Assembly: GCF_913777625.1 (NCBI RefSeq) | Contig: NZ_CAJYTI010000021.1 | Coordinates: 1-45,689, forward strand | Length of the DNA: 45,689 bases | Direction of reading: 5' to 3' | From: an uncultured Sphingomonas sp. | Lineage (GTDB): Bacteria; Pseudomonadota; Alphaproteobacteria; Sphingomonadales; Sphingomonadaceae | Shown here: positions 15,658 through 24,658 of the stretch, piece after piece | Layout of the letters: every line of letters starts with the position of its first letter | Numbering within the stretch: the first letter of the stretch is position 1 | Notes under the pieces: model-generated | Databases searched by the model: none | Seen by the model: the letters and a program-made list of their open reading frames with translations, nothing else | What the model was told of the DNA's origin: nothing | Program-made: the position numbers and the translations under genes

Positions 15658-17100
15658 TTACGCCTGGTTCGCCATCAACTCGCGAACGTCGGTCAGGTGC
15701 CCGGTCACTGCCGCCGCCGCCGCCATTGCGGGCGAAACGAGGTGCGTGCGCGAACCCGGACCCTGGCGTCCTACGAAATTGCGATTCGAAGTGGAAGCAC
15801 AACGTTCTCCGGCGGGAACCTTGTCCGGATTCATCGCCAGGCACATCGAGCAGCCCGGCTCGCGCCACTGGAAGCCCGCCTCCAGGAAGATCCGGTCGAG
15901 CCCCTCTTCCTCGGCCTGGCGCTTGACCAGTCCCGAGCCCGGCACGATCAGCGCCTGGCGGATGCGGTCGGCGACCTTGCGGCCCTGCACCACCGCGGCG
16001 GCGGCGCGCAGATCCTCGATGCGGCTGTTGGTGCACGACCCGATGAAGATGTGCTCCACCGGAATGTCCTGCATCGCGGTGCCGGGGGTGAGGCCCATAT
16101 AGTCGAGCGAGCGCTGCGCGGCGGCGCGCTTCGAGGGATCGGCAAAGCTTTCCGGATCGGGGACGACGCCGGTGATCGGCACCACGTCCTCGGGGCTGGT
16201 GCCCCAGGTGAGCGACGGTGCGATGTCGGCCGCGTCGAGCGTCACCACCTTGTCGTAGGCCGCGCCCTTGTCGGTCGGCAGCGTCTTCCAATAGGCGACG
16301 GCGCGGTCCCATGCCTCGCCGGTCGGCGCCATTGGCCGGCCCTTGAGATAGTCGAACGTCTTCTGGTCCGGCGCGATCAGGCCCGAGCGCGCGCCGCCCT
16401 CGATCGACATGTTGGAGATGGTCAGCCGCCCCTCGATCGAGAGGTTGCGGATCACCTCGCCGGTGAATTCGATGACATAGCCGGTGCCGCCGGCCGCGCC
16501 GATCTTGCCGATGATCGCCAGCACCACGTCCTTGGCGCTGACCCCGTGGCCGAGCGTGCCGTCGACGCGGACTTCCATCGTCTTCGACTGCTTGAGCAGC
16601 AGCGTCTGGGTGGCGAGCACATGCTCGACCTCGCTGGTGCCGATGCCGAAGGCCAGCGCCCCCAGCGCGCCATGCGCCGAGGTATGGCTGTCGCCGCACA
16701 CCAGCGTCGTGCCGGGCAGGGTGAAGCCCTGTTCGGGACCGACGACATGGACGATCCCCTGCCGCGCATCGAGCGCGTCGATATAGGGCACGCCGAACTC
16801 GGCGACATTGGCGCGGAGCGCGGAGAGCTGGCCGGCGCTGGCCGGATCGGCGATCGGCAGCGGGTTGCCGGCGGCATCGACGCGCGGGGTGGTCGGCAGG
16901 TTGTGATCGGGCACCGCGAGGGTAAGATCGGGACGACGCACCGTGCGATCCGCCGCGCGAAGGCCGGCAAAGGCCTGCGGGCTGGTGACTTCGTGGACGA
17001 GGTGCCGATCGATATAGATCAGGCAGGTGCCATCGTCCCGGCGCTCGACGACATGGTCGGCCCAGATCTTCTCATACAGGGTGCGCGGTTCACTCGACAT
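15658..17100 (-). CDS. leuC: 3-isopropylmalate dehydratase large subunit
   Basis: A 480-residue aconitase-superfamily protein. The [4Fe-4S] ligands are in '[17 protein letters not shown]' and '[13 protein letters not shown]', and the active-site blocks '[14 protein letters not shown]', 'VPDHNLPT', '[20 protein letters not shown]', '[15 protein letters not shown]' are intact. It works with LeuD in leucine synthesis. The start at 17100 gives the usual '[12 protein letters not shown]' opening. The 235 bp upstream, shared with a divergent membrane-protein gene, must hold its promoter; I see no leader peptide or attenuator. Confidence 0.96.
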   Translation of the reverse strand: MSSEPRTLYEKIWADHVVERRDDGTCLIYIDRHLVHEVTSPQAFAGLRAADRTVRRPDLTLAVPDHNLPTTPRVDAAGNPLPIADPASAGQLSALRANVAEFGVPYIDALDARQGIVHVVGPEQGFTLPGTTLVCGDSHTSAHGALGALAFGIGTSEVEHVLATQTLLLKQSKTMEVRVDGTLGHGVSAKDVVLAIIGKIGAAGGTGYVIEFTGEVIRNLSIEGRLTISNMSIEGGARSGLIAPDQKTFDYLKGRPMAPTGEAWDRAVAYWKTLPTDKGAAYDKVVTLDAADIAPSLTWGTSPEDVVPITGVVPDPESFADPSKRAAAQRSLDYMGLTPGTAMQDIPVEHIFIGSCTNSRIEDLRAAAAVVQGRKVADRIRQALIVPGSGLVKRQAEEEGLDRIFLEAGFQWREPGCSMCLAMNPDKVPAGERCASTSNRNFVGRQGPGSRTHLVSPAMAAAAAVTGHLTDVRELMANQA

Positions 17101-17335
17101 GCGCGCGCTTTAGTCGAATCGTGCGCGGATGCAAGCTTTGGGGACATTTTCTGCTCCACCTTGCGCCTGCCTCTCCCGCTCCCGGACCGCCTGAGCGCCC
17201 GCAACCCGCCATGGCCATGCACCATGCCTCCCGACAAAGCTTTTATATTGGGCGTTGTATGATCGTGCGGGTTAGGTGGATAACTCTGGAGCAAGGGCCT
17301 TTTCGAAAAACCCTCGCGTCTTTTGGGGCAAATCC

Positions 17336-17674
17336 ATGGAAGAAGACGAAACACCGGCGGATCACGACGGCGCCACGCTGCTCTACGATTACTTCAAGCA
17401 TCTCACCGGGCTATGCCTGTTTTCGCTGGGCGGCGTAGCCGCGCTGACCGACAAGCTGGCGGGACGATCGCTGGTGCTGCTGGTCCTCACCTTGCTCGTG
17501 ATCGGGCTGGCGGGCCTTGTCTCCTTCACGGCGACCGGAAGCATCGTGGACTCGCGCTCCACGGGCAAGCCGATCCGGCGCGACATCACCTATTGTCGCC
17601 ATGCGGCGCCGCTGATGCTCTCGGTCGGCCTCGGCATGTTCCTCTATCTGTTCGTCACCGCGCGCGGCCACTGA
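17336..17674 (+). CDS. Small three-segment membrane protein, unknown
   Basis: A 112-residue protein with an acidic N-terminus ('EEDETPADHDG') and three hydrophobic segments: 'LCLFSLGGVAALTD', 'LVLLVLTLLVIGLAGLVSFTA' and 'APLMLSVGLGMFLYLFVTA'. The start at 17336 follows GGGG with 7-bp spacing; an upstream in-frame ATG at 17276 adds residues with no hydrophobic or conserved character. It is divergent from leuC and convergent with the cytochrome gene (22-bp gap). No family is recognised. Confidence 0.7.
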   Translation: MEEDETPADHDGATLLYDYFKHLTGLCLFSLGGVAALTDKLAGRSLVLLVLTLLVIGLAGLVSFTATGSIVDSRSTGKPIRRDITYCRHAAPLMLSVGLGMFLYLFVTARGH

Positions 17675-17696
17675 GCGGCGGATCCAGGCGGGCCGG

Positions 17697-18521
17697 TTAC
17701 TTCGCCGCCACCCCCCGCAAATAGCGCTGCACCGCCGCCACCTCGTCCGGCCGCAGTGCGTGGAGGTTCTCCTTCACGATCGTGCCCATGAAGCCGACGT
17801 TGCGGCCCCCTGCCCCGACGCCCTCGTGCAGCAGCCGCTGGAACTCCCCCGGCGCATAGCTTGCCGCCATCGGCGCGAGCGGGGGCACGGGCTTGCCGTC
17901 ATGGGTGCGCGGCTCGGTGAGCGCGTGGCATTCGGAGCAGAGCACCTGCGTCAGGTACCGCCCCGGATCGGCGGGCCGTTTTGCCACTCCGTGCGGCTCC
18001 GCCACCAGGCTCGGCCGGGTGGCGCCGGTCAGGATCTTCCAGCGGCCGACGGGGCCGAACCAGGTGCTCGCCAGCACATCGTCGGGCGCGGGCCTGAGGC
18101 TGCGGACCCAGGCGATGATCCGGCCGACATCGTCGTCGGCGAGATAGGTCATCGACCAGGCGGGCATGAGGAAGACCGTCCGCCCTTCCTTCGTCACCCC
18201 CTGGCGGATCAGCCGGGCGAGTTCGGCATCGGAATAGCGCGCGGCGCTGCGCGCGATCGGCGGCGGGGCGACCTGCCCCTCGCGCCAGTCGACCGGGGTC
18301 CACACCGCGCCCTTGCCGTCGCCATGGCAGCTCTTGCAGCCGGTGAGCGTCGCCAGCCGCGATCCTTCGGCCAGCGAGGCGGTATCGTGCGGCACCGCGA
18401 TGGCGCTCAGCGGCACGGCGTGGCTGCGGCAAAGTACCCATTCGGAGGCGCCGTACAGCCCGCCCGCCCCCAGCACCGCCAGCGCCGCCACGCCCAGCCC
18501 CAGTCGCACCAAGATCCGCAT
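17697..18521 (-). CDS. Dihaem cytochrome c, membrane-anchored
   Basis: A 274-residue protein with an N-terminal hydrophobic segment ('LGVAALAVLGAGGLYGAS') and two haem c sites: 'TGCKSCHGDGKG' and 'VLCSECHALTEP'. Later Met residues ('LMPAWSMTYL', 'VGFMGTIVKEN') are candidate axial ligands. Such proteins carry electrons in the periplasm, often for a membrane dehydrogenase. I chose ATG 18521 because the GGGGGG site is 7 nt upstream; ATG 18527 is too close to it. It follows the epimerase gene by 29 bp; whether they share a process is not clear. Confidence 0.85.
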   Translation of the reverse strand: MRILVRLGLGVAALAVLGAGGLYGASEWVLCRSHAVPLSAIAVPHDTASLAEGSRLATLTGCKSCHGDGKGAVWTPVDWREGQVAPPPIARSAARYSDAELARLIRQGVTKEGRTVFLMPAWSMTYLADDDVGRIIAWVRSLRPAPDDVLASTWFGPVGRWKILTGATRPSLVAEPHGVAKRPADPGRYLTQVLCSECHALTEPRTHDGKPVPPLAPMAASYAPGEFQRLLHEGVGAGGRNVGFMGTIVKENLHALRPDEVAAVQRYLRGVAAK

Positions 18522-18550
18522 CGTCATTCCCCCCGGAAGGATGCGCCGCG

Positions 18551-19525
18551 CTATGCCAGAACCGGGCCGTCTCCGCCACGCTCCTTGGGCGAAACATAGG
18601 CCGGGTCGTGCGCGAAGGGCAGCGGGCCGCCGTTGCGGAGTGCCGCCAGCACGGCGGCGAAGTCGGTCTCGCAGCGGAACCCCAGCACGCGCTCGGCCAG
18701 CCCCGCATCATAGACCCGGCCGATGCTCGCCGGCAGCGTCCAGCCCCGCGCCGCATAGAGCGCCGCCGCCTCGGGGAACGCCTGCGCGATCACCGCCGCC
18801 GCGTCGCGCTTGAGGTCGCCGCAATCCGCCCGCACGAACGGCGTGGGCGCGGAGATCACGAACACGCCGTGGCCCACCATCGGCGCGCGCTCCAGCGCCG
18901 CCAGATGCGCCCGCGCCGCATCCTCCACCGTCAACCGGCGGTGGAGCAGTTCGTTGGCCTTGAGGTTCTCGCCCGAGGGCACGGCATGGGTGTCGTCGTC
19001 CTCCGGGAAGAAGCGGCTCGTGCGCAGCACGATCGTCGCCAGCCCCTGCTCGGCCCAGGCGATCCGGCACAGCCCCTCGGCGGCGAGCTTGGTGACACCG
19101 TAGATGTTGCGGGGGACAAGCGGGCCGCTGGTCTCGTCAAGCCACACCGCCGCCTCGCCCGCCTCGTCGCGGATCGCCTGGCTGATCATCAGCGAGGTGG
19201 TGGAGGTGAAGACGAACCGGTCATGCCCCGCCGCCGCCGCGCATTCGAGCAGGTTGAGCGTGCCCGCGACGTTCACGTCGAGGAAGGTCTGCGCCGGATA
19301 GCGGACGATGTCCGGCTTGTGCAGCCCGCCGGCATGGAGCACCGCCTCGATGCCCTGCTCGGCGAACACGCGCTCGACCAGCGCCCGATCGGCGACCGAG
19401 CCCAACACCTGCGTGTCCGCTCCCGGTGCCACGTCGAGCCCGATCACCGCATGCCCCGCCCCCCGAAGCATCGGCGCCAGGAAGCGTCCCAGCCAGCCCG
19501 ACGATCCGGTGAGCAGCACCCGCAT
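18551..19525 (-). CDS. NAD-dependent epimerase/dehydratase family protein
   Basis: A 324-residue extended short-chain dehydrogenase. 'LLTGSSGWLGRFLAPMLRGAGH' is the GxxGxxG dinucleotide site, 'STTSLM' carries the Ser/Thr of the active site and 'YGVTKLAAEGLC' the YxxxK pair. The internal 'NVAGTLNLLECAAAAG' and 'HAGGLHKPDIVRY' are typical. It could be a sugar-nucleotide epimerase or a uronate/lactone-type dehydrogenase. It shares one base with the BASS transporter stop (TGATG), so the two are translationally coupled, and the substrate may be what that carrier brings in. Confidence 0.85.
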   Translation of the reverse strand: MRVLLTGSSGWLGRFLAPMLRGAGHAVIGLDVAPGADTQVLGSVADRALVERVFAEQGIEAVLHAGGLHKPDIVRYPAQTFLDVNVAGTLNLLECAAAAGHDRFVFTSTTSLMISQAIRDEAGEAAVWLDETSGPLVPRNIYGVTKLAAEGLCRIAWAEQGLATIVLRTSRFFPEDDDTHAVPSGENLKANELLHRRLTVEDAARAHLAALERAPMVGHGVFVISAPTPFVRADCGDLKRDAAAVIAQAFPEAAALYAARGWTLPASIGRVYDAGLAERVLGFRCETDFAAVLAALRNGGPLPFAHDPAYVSPKERGGDGPVLA

Positions 19526-20487
19526 CAGGGGCGGCTCCCATATTTCCGCGCCAGCACCGCGCAGACGAACAGCTGGAGCTGGTGGAAGATCATCAGCGGC
19601 AGCACGATCAGGCTCACCGCGCCGCCCGGGAACAGGATGGTCGCCATCGGGATGCCGCTCGCCATGCTCTTCTTCGAGCCGCAGAAGACGATGGCGATCT
19701 CGTCCTCGGTCGAGAAGCCCAGCTTGCGGCTGCCGACCGTCGTCACCGCGATGACGATGCCGAGCAGCACCGCGTTGAACGCCAGCACCAGCGCAAGATC
19801 GGCCAGCGACACCCGGCTCCACACGCCGGCGACCATCCCCTCGCTGAACGCGGCATAGACGACCAGCAGGATCGATCCGCGATCGACCACCATGGTCAGC
19901 GTGCGATGCTTGAGGATGAAGGCGCCGATCAACGGCCGCGCCGCCTGCCCGGCCGCGAAGGGCAGCAGGATCTGCATCGCGATCGATTCGAGCTGCGCCA
20001 GCGAGAAGCCCGCGCCGCTGCCGTGCGGCAGCAGCAGCGCGGCGAGCAGCGGGGTGATGATCACCCCGATCAGGTTGGAGAGCGAGGCGCTGCACAAGGC
20101 CGCCGGCACATTGCCCCGCGCGATCGAGGTGAAGGCGATCGACGACTGCACCGTCGAGGGCAGCAGGCAGAGGAACAGCAGGCCGAGCGCGATTCCGCCC
20201 GGCAGCAGCTGGCCGGCAACCGCATAGACGCCGAGCCCGAGCAGCGGGAAGAACAGGAAGGTGCTGAGGAACACCGTCAGCTGCAGCCGCCAGTTCGTCA
20301 GCCCCGCCCAGATCGCCGAGGGTGCGAGTCGCGCGCCATAGAGGAAGAACAGCAGCGCGACGGCGATCGTCACCGCCTGGTCGGCGATGCTCGCGCCGAT
20401 GCCGCGCGCAGGGAACAACGCGGCCAGGCCCACCGTGCCCAGCAGCATCAACAGATAGGGATCGATCCAGCGACGAAGGGCGGCCAT
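19525..20487 (-). CDS. Bile acid:sodium symporter (BASS) family transporter
   Basis: A 320-residue membrane protein with about ten hydrophobic segments. Motifs 'LFFLYGARLAPSAIWAGL', 'CLLPSTVQSSIAFTSIARGN', 'ASLSNLIGVIITPLLAALLL' and 'IVFCGSKKSMASGIPMATI' match the SBF-like (PF13593-type) branch, with two crossing regions for sodium and substrate. Typical substrates of the branch are organic acids or steroids; here it is not known. The start 'MAALRRWIDPYLLMLLG' at 20487 was chosen as the first hydrophobic-domain start. It is 65 bp after the ferritin-like gene and overlaps the epimerase by one base. Confidence 0.85.
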   Translation of the reverse strand: MAALRRWIDPYLLMLLGTVGLAALFPARGIGASIADQAVTIAVALLFFLYGARLAPSAIWAGLTNWRLQLTVFLSTFLFFPLLGLGVYAVAGQLLPGGIALGLLFLCLLPSTVQSSIAFTSIARGNVPAALCSASLSNLIGVIITPLLAALLLPHGSGAGFSLAQLESIAMQILLPFAAGQAARPLIGAFILKHRTLTMVVDRGSILLVVYAAFSEGMVAGVWSRVSLADLALVLAFNAVLLGIVIAVTTVGSRKLGFSTEDEIAIVFCGSKKSMASGIPMATILFPGGAVSLIVLPLMIFHQLQLFVCAVLARKYGSRP

Positions 20488-20551
20488 GCGGGTACTCACA
20501 CCATGGATAGTGCGGTCGCCCATGCGCGCACCTGCAGCCCCGTGCAAGCGC

Positions 20552-21229
20552 TCAGGCTGCAGCCGGCAAGGGGCTCCGCTGCACCTGCTCGCCCGCATCC
20601 GCCCAGTCGGGGCGGCGGCGGACAAAGGGGTTGAGGAACAGGAAGGGCAGCTTCACGAACAGCAGCTCGGAATGGATGAAGCTGTCCACCGCGCGCTCCC
20701 ACCAGCGCGGCGCGCGCTTGCCATGGGCGCGCAGCCAGCCGTCATAGGGCGCCCAGTGGCTCGGCTCGTCCTGCTCGATGATCCGGAAGATGCGGGTGAG
20801 CACCTTGTCGCTCAGCACCGCCGGGTGGTTGAGCAGGATGTGGACCTGCCGATGGCCGCGCTGCTCGGTGAGCGAGATCACCCGGCAGAGCTTCTCGAAC
20901 TCGGCATCGTCCTCGATCAGTTTGCGGGTATCGAGCGTGTCGATGGTGCGGCGGAACATGATCTCGACGAAGCGATCGATGTGGCCGAAGGTCCGGTCGA
21001 GCGCGAGCGGCATGCGGCCCTGCAGCTCGAACCACCGCTTGAACATCTGATAATGCTTGCGCTCGTCGGCGCGGTGCTGCTCGATCGCGGCGATCAGCGC
21101 GTGGTCGTGCGGGGCACGGGCGCGAACCGCCTCGAGCACCCGGTCGATGCTCGTATAGCCGCGATGCTCGTTGTAGATGTAGATCGACCCCAGCAGGTCG
21201 AGATAGCGGCGGCGGAACGCGGACAACAT
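20552..21229 (-). CDS. Ferritin-like domain-containing protein
   Basis: A 225-residue helical protein. Paired Glu/His helices ('HDHALIAAIEQHRADERKHY' and 'IIEQDEPSHWAPYDGWL') look like a di-iron ferritin-like four-helix bundle. The start is uncertain: an ATG at 21229 gives 'MLSAFRRRYLDLLGS', whereas an in-frame TTG at 21265, touching the thioesterase stop, would add 12 residues. A small palindrome (AGACGC-TAT-GCGTCT) overlaps this zone. It has no recognised enzyme activity; an oxygenase/hydroxylase or iron-handling role is possible. Confidence 0.7.
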   Translation of the reverse strand: MLSAFRRRYLDLLGSIYIYNEHRGYTSIDRVLEAVRARAPHDHALIAAIEQHRADERKHYQMFKRWFELQGRMPLALDRTFGHIDRFVEIMFRRTIDTLDTRKLIEDDAEFEKLCRVISLTEQRGHRQVHILLNHPAVLSDKVLTRIFRIIEQDEPSHWAPYDGWLRAHGKRAPRWWERAVDSFIHSELLFVKLPFLFLNPFVRRRPDWADAGEQVQRSPLPAAA

Positions 21230-21265
21230 GGGCCAGACGCTATGCGTCTGATTTATTTCCGTCAA

Positions 21266-21673
21266 TCAATCGTTCTTGACGAAGAAATGGTCGATCACGT
21301 CCTTGGCCAGCCGCGCCGGGCGCTTGGTCTCCGCATCGAGGCAGCACCAGCTCGACTTCACCTCGGCGAGCACCTCGGAACCGCGGCGGATGATCGTTTC
21401 GTAAAAGGCACGGGCACCCTGGACCTTCTCCAGCAGCACGGTGGCGACCACGTCGTCCTCCAGGAACGCCGGGCGGCGATAGGTGATCTCGTGCTTGAGC
21501 GCGACCCAGAGGTGCTCGGCCACCGCCTCGACCGGGGCCAGCGCCTGCCAATGGCTGACCACCGCCGCCTGTACCCATTTCAGATAGGAGGCGTTGTTCA
21601 CATGTCCCATGAAGTCGATGTCGTCCTGGGCGACGTCGACCCGGAATTCGAAGGGAATCGCGGTGTTGCTCAC
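21266..21673 (-). CDS. Acyl-CoA thioesterase (4HBT / hotdog fold)
   Basis: A 135-residue hotdog protein of the 4-hydroxybenzoyl-CoA thioesterase type: 'VAQDDIDFMGHVNNASYLKWVQ' has the catalytic Asp with 'GHVNN', and 'LEDDVVATVLLEKVQGARAFYE' is the second strand pair. It should hydrolyse acyl-CoA thioesters. No ATG suits the start; GTG 21673 gives 'MSNTAIPFEFRVDV' and is the best fit. The ferritin-like gene is directly downstream. Confidence 0.85.
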   Translation of the reverse strand: MSNTAIPFEFRVDVAQDDIDFMGHVNNASYLKWVQAAVVSHWQALAPVEAVAEHLWVALKHEITYRRPAFLEDDVVATVLLEKVQGARAFYETIIRRGSEVLAEVKSSWCCLDAETKRPARLAKDVIDHFFVKND

Positions 21674-21779
21674 CCCTGCATCATAGACCAGCGGGGCCGA
21701 ACAAGCGAGCCGGCGACAGACGAAATTCGGCGGATGTCGAGCACGTCCGCCAAGCCGCGCATGCCGTAGCGGAAGCCGA

Positions 21780-22550
21780 TCAGGCCGGGCCGATTTCCAG
21801 CCGCTTGGCCAGCGTGTCGCGGCGCGCATCGAGCTCGTGCCGGGCGCGCTCGATCAGCTCCAGCTCGGTGGCTTCGAGCAGGTCGTCGACCACCCCGCGC
21901 AGGTGCCGCCGCATCGCCGCGCGCGCCCCGTGCGGATCGCGGGCATGGAGCGCGTCGAGGATCGGGCGATGCTCGTCATAGCGCGGATTGACGCCGTTGC
22001 GGCGCGCGCGATCGAACATGTTGGCGCACAGCGGCGAGCGGCTGCGCAGGTCCCACAGATATTCCACCACGCTGCGGATCGCCGAATTGCCGGTCGCGTT
22101 GGCCACCGCGATGTGGAAGCGGTGATCGGCATCGAACAGCGTCGCGTTGCCGGTCGCCGGATCGGCCATCTCGGCGGCGATATGGTCGAGTTCGGCCAGC
22201 TGCTCGGCGGTGATCGACACCGCTGCCAGTGCTGCCGCTTCGCCCTCGAACAGGATCCGCGCCTCGGTCAGGTCGAAGGCGCCGATATCGAGATTGAGCG
22301 CATCCTCGCGCAGCCCGCCCGAATTGTCGCGGTGGGTGACGTAGAGGCCCGAGCCATGCCGTGCCTCGATCCAGCCCTTCATCTCGAGCGCGATCATCGC
22401 CTCGCGGATCGTCGGGCGGCTGACTTTATATTCTTCGGCCAGATCGCGTTCGCCGGGAAGGCGCGTGCCGGGCGCCCAGCGGCCCGCCTCGATTCCGTCC
22501 GCGATCGACGCGGCCACGCGCTGGTAGAGTTTGCTGCGGTTTAGTTTCAT
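21780..22550 (-). CDS. FadR-subfamily GntR transcriptional regulator (FCD domain)
   Basis: A 256-residue regulator. N-terminal GntR winged helix: 'LYQRVAASIADGIEAGRWA', 'LPGERDLAEEYKVSRPTIRE', 'EARHGSGLYV'. C-terminal FCD ligand-binding domain, about residues 95-240, with the helix pair 'DADHRFHIAVANATGN' and 'YDEHRPILDALHARDP', whose Asp/His residues bind a metal in related proteins. FCD members often sense sugar acids (UxuR/ExuR type) or other organic acids. It is upstream of the thioesterase-to-cytochrome genes (107-bp gap) and could control them, but no clear operator was picked out. ATG 22550 follows a TTG. Confidence 0.88.
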   Translation of the reverse strand: MKLNRSKLYQRVAASIADGIEAGRWAPGTRLPGERDLAEEYKVSRPTIREAMIALEMKGWIEARHGSGLYVTHRDNSGGLREDALNLDIGAFDLTEARILFEGEAAALAAVSITAEQLAELDHIAAEMADPATGNATLFDADHRFHIAVANATGNSAIRSVVEYLWDLRSRSPLCANMFDRARRNGVNPRYDEHRPILDALHARDPHGARAAMRRHLRGVVDDLLEATELELIERARHELDARRDTLAKRLEIGPA

Positions 22551-22604
22551 CAACTCATCTCATAGGCGAGCGGCGGATTTTCGCAAAGCCTTTGGCCTTA
22601 CCAA

Positions 22605-23678
22605 TCAGTCCCGAAAGCGGTCGGGGCGATAGCGGCCGGGATCGAGCGCGGGCGTGCCGCCGAGCAGCAGCCGGCATGCCAATTGGGCAGCCGCGGGCGC
22701 CGTCTGGATGCCGAAGCCGCCCTGCCCGGCGCACCAGAAGAAGCCGGGGGTCGCGGGATCGAAGCCATAGACCGGCCGCCGATCGGGCGCGAAGCTGCGC
22801 AGGCCCGCCCAGCGATGCTCGAGCGCCGCGACCCGCCAGTCGACCACCTGCTCGAAGCGGTGGATGGCGGTGGCGACGTCGATCTCCTCCGGCGCGGCAT
22901 CGCAGGGTGGGCTGTCCACTTCGTCATGCGGCGTGAGCCACAGCCGCCCGCCGGCCTCGGGCTTGAAATAGAAGGTCCCGCCGAGGTCGCTGACCAGCGG
23001 GCAACCGGCAGGGGGCGCGGGATCGGTGCGCAGCTGCACCATGGTGCGGCGATAGGCGCGGATGCCGATCGGCGTGGCGCCGGCCAGCACCGCCACCGCG
23101 TCCGCCCAGGCACCGGCGGCGTTGACCAGCTGGGCGGCGGCGAACGCACCGGCACGGGTTTCGAGCTGCCAGCTACCGTCCGCGCGGGTCGCCCCGATCA
23201 GCGCCGCCGAGCAGTGGAGCACCGCGCCGGCCGCCCTGGCGCGGGCGAGGAAGTGCTGATGCAGCGCGGCCACGTCGATATAGGCGCAGCCGGGTTCGAG
23301 GACGCCGAGCGCCCAATCCTCCCGCAGCCCCGGCACCAGCGCGCGCGGATCGACGGCATCCAGCGCCACGCCGCTGCCCTCGAAGGCGGCGAGAAAGGCG
23401 TCGACCTGCGCCTGGTCGCCCGCACGGGCGAGGTGCAGCTCGCCGAGCGGGTCCAGAAAATCTCCGTCGCGCAGCATCGGGCCCGAGGCGGTGGTCAGCG
23501 GCTGGATGTCGGGCCCGCCATAGGTTTCGGACCAGAAGGCGGCCGATCGGCCGGTGGCGTGATAGCCGGGCCGGTCCTCGGCTTCGAGCAGCAGCACGCG
23601 GGCGTGCGGCGCCAGTTCGGCGGCGAGACTGGCCCCGGCGATGCCGGCGCCGACAATGGCAACGTCGTAGCGGCTCAC
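22605..23678 (-). CDS. FAD-dependent D-amino acid dehydrogenase, DauA-like
   Basis: A 357-residue DAO-family flavoprotein. 'YDVAIVGAGIAGASLAAELAP' is the FAD Rossmann start and 'EAEDRPGYHATGRSAAFWSE' closely follows the D-arginine dehydrogenase (DauA) pattern. The C-terminal 'GLRSFAPDRRPVYGFDP' and 'GFFWCAGQGGFGIQTAPAAA' close the FAD site. Likely oxidative deamination of a D-amino acid, possibly D-Arg-like; specificity is not proven. It starts with GTG overlapping the hydrolase stop (GTGA), so they are coupled. Confidence 0.85.
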   Translation of the reverse strand: MSRYDVAIVGAGIAGASLAAELAPHARVLLLEAEDRPGYHATGRSAAFWSETYGGPDIQPLTTASGPMLRDGDFLDPLGELHLARAGDQAQVDAFLAAFEGSGVALDAVDPRALVPGLREDWALGVLEPGCAYIDVAALHQHFLARARAAGAVLHCSAALIGATRADGSWQLETRAGAFAAAQLVNAAGAWADAVAVLAGATPIGIRAYRRTMVQLRTDPAPPAGCPLVSDLGGTFYFKPEAGGRLWLTPHDEVDSPPCDAAPEEIDVATAIHRFEQVVDWRVAALEHRWAGLRSFAPDRRPVYGFDPATPGFFWCAGQGGFGIQTAPAAAQLACRLLLGGTPALDPGRYRPDRFRD

Positions 23679-24610
23679 CGGCGGGGCGCCCGCGCATCGA
23701 GAAAGCCCGCGATCGCGGCGAGGGCACGATCGCGCACCGGATCGGCCTCGCGCAGGATCTCGTGCGCGCTCTCCGGCCCGAAGCGCAGCAGCGCCGCATC
23801 GGGCAAGCGCGGCGCGATCCGAAGTGCTGCCCGCGCATCGACCAGCCCGTCCGCCTCGGCGACCAGCAGCAGCAGCGGCGTGCGCACCGCCTCGATCGGG
23901 CCTGCCTCGAGATCCGCCATCGAGCGGAACGCCTCGACCAGCCATTGCCAGCTGGGCGGGCCGGTCAGCAGCGCGCGGTCCTGCGCCTGCCACCAGAGTT
24001 CGTCGGCATAGCGATCGGGATCATGGGTGAGCAGATTGGCCCGCGTTTCGGTGGTATAGGGCTTTTCATTGCCCTTCCAGGCAGGCCGCCGCGGATCGCC
24101 GAGCCGCGACAACAGCCGCGCCGTCGGTGCCGCCAGCCGACCGAGCGCGCTGCGCACGCCCAGCATCGGCGCGATCAGCACCGCCGCGTCGGGCGCGATC
24201 GCGCCTTCGACCAGTCCGCGCAGCACCAGATGCCCGCCCATCGAATGCCCCATCACCACATGCGGGCCGGGCGTCTCCGCCATCCACTGCGCGGCGAACG
24301 CGCGGAGGTCGGCGATATAGGCCGCGAAATCGCCGATATGCCCGCAATTGGCCTTGGGCGTCAGCCGGCCCGAGCCGCCCTGCCCGCGCCAGTCGAACGC
24401 GGTGATCGTCCAGCCCTGGGCATGCCAGTACGCGAAGCTCTCCAGATATTTCTCGAACACGTCGCCGCGGCCGGTCTGGAACAGGATGCTGCCGCGCCCG
24501 CCCGGCGCGGGCCAGTGGAAGCGCCGGAGCATCCAGCCATCGGGCGCCGGCCAGCGATCGACGTTCGCGCCTTCAGGGATTTCGCGCGCAACCTTCCGGG
24601 AAACTGCCAT
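23675..24610 (-). CDS. Alpha/beta hydrolase, monoacylglycerol-lipase-like
   Basis: A 311-residue serine hydrolase: nucleophile elbow 'VVMGHSMGGHLVLR', oxyanion-region 'FDWRGQGGSGRL', late acid 'LLVAEADGLVD' and His in 'GPESAHEILREADP'. The 'W-x-P-GGRGSILFQTGRGD' start resembles the lysophospholipase/monoacylglycerol lipase (YqiK-PldB type) group. ATG 24610 is the first in frame. It is divergent from the pilus operon with a 48-bp gap and coupled to the DauA-like gene downstream. Confidence 0.82.
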   Translation of the reverse strand: MAVSRKVAREIPEGANVDRWPAPDGWMLRRFHWPAPGGRGSILFQTGRGDVFEKYLESFAYWHAQGWTITAFDWRGQGGSGRLTPKANCGHIGDFAAYIADLRAFAAQWMAETPGPHVVMGHSMGGHLVLRGLVEGAIAPDAAVLIAPMLGVRSALGRLAAPTARLLSRLGDPRRPAWKGNEKPYTTETRANLLTHDPDRYADELWWQAQDRALLTGPPSWQWLVEAFRSMADLEAGPIEAVRTPLLLLVAEADGLVDARAALRIAPRLPDAALLRFGPESAHEILREADPVRDRALAAIAGFLDARAPRR

Positions 24611-24658
24611 GCGTCGTGGTTACGGTTTCGTAAGCCGGTCCGTCTACCCATTTGGGCC

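Noticed and set aside
21235..21250. Palindrome AGACGC-TAT-GCGTCT between the thioesterase and ferritin-like genes as a terminator or operator
   Set aside because: Short 6-bp arms, no T-tract, and it overlaps a possible coding start, so its meaning is unclear.
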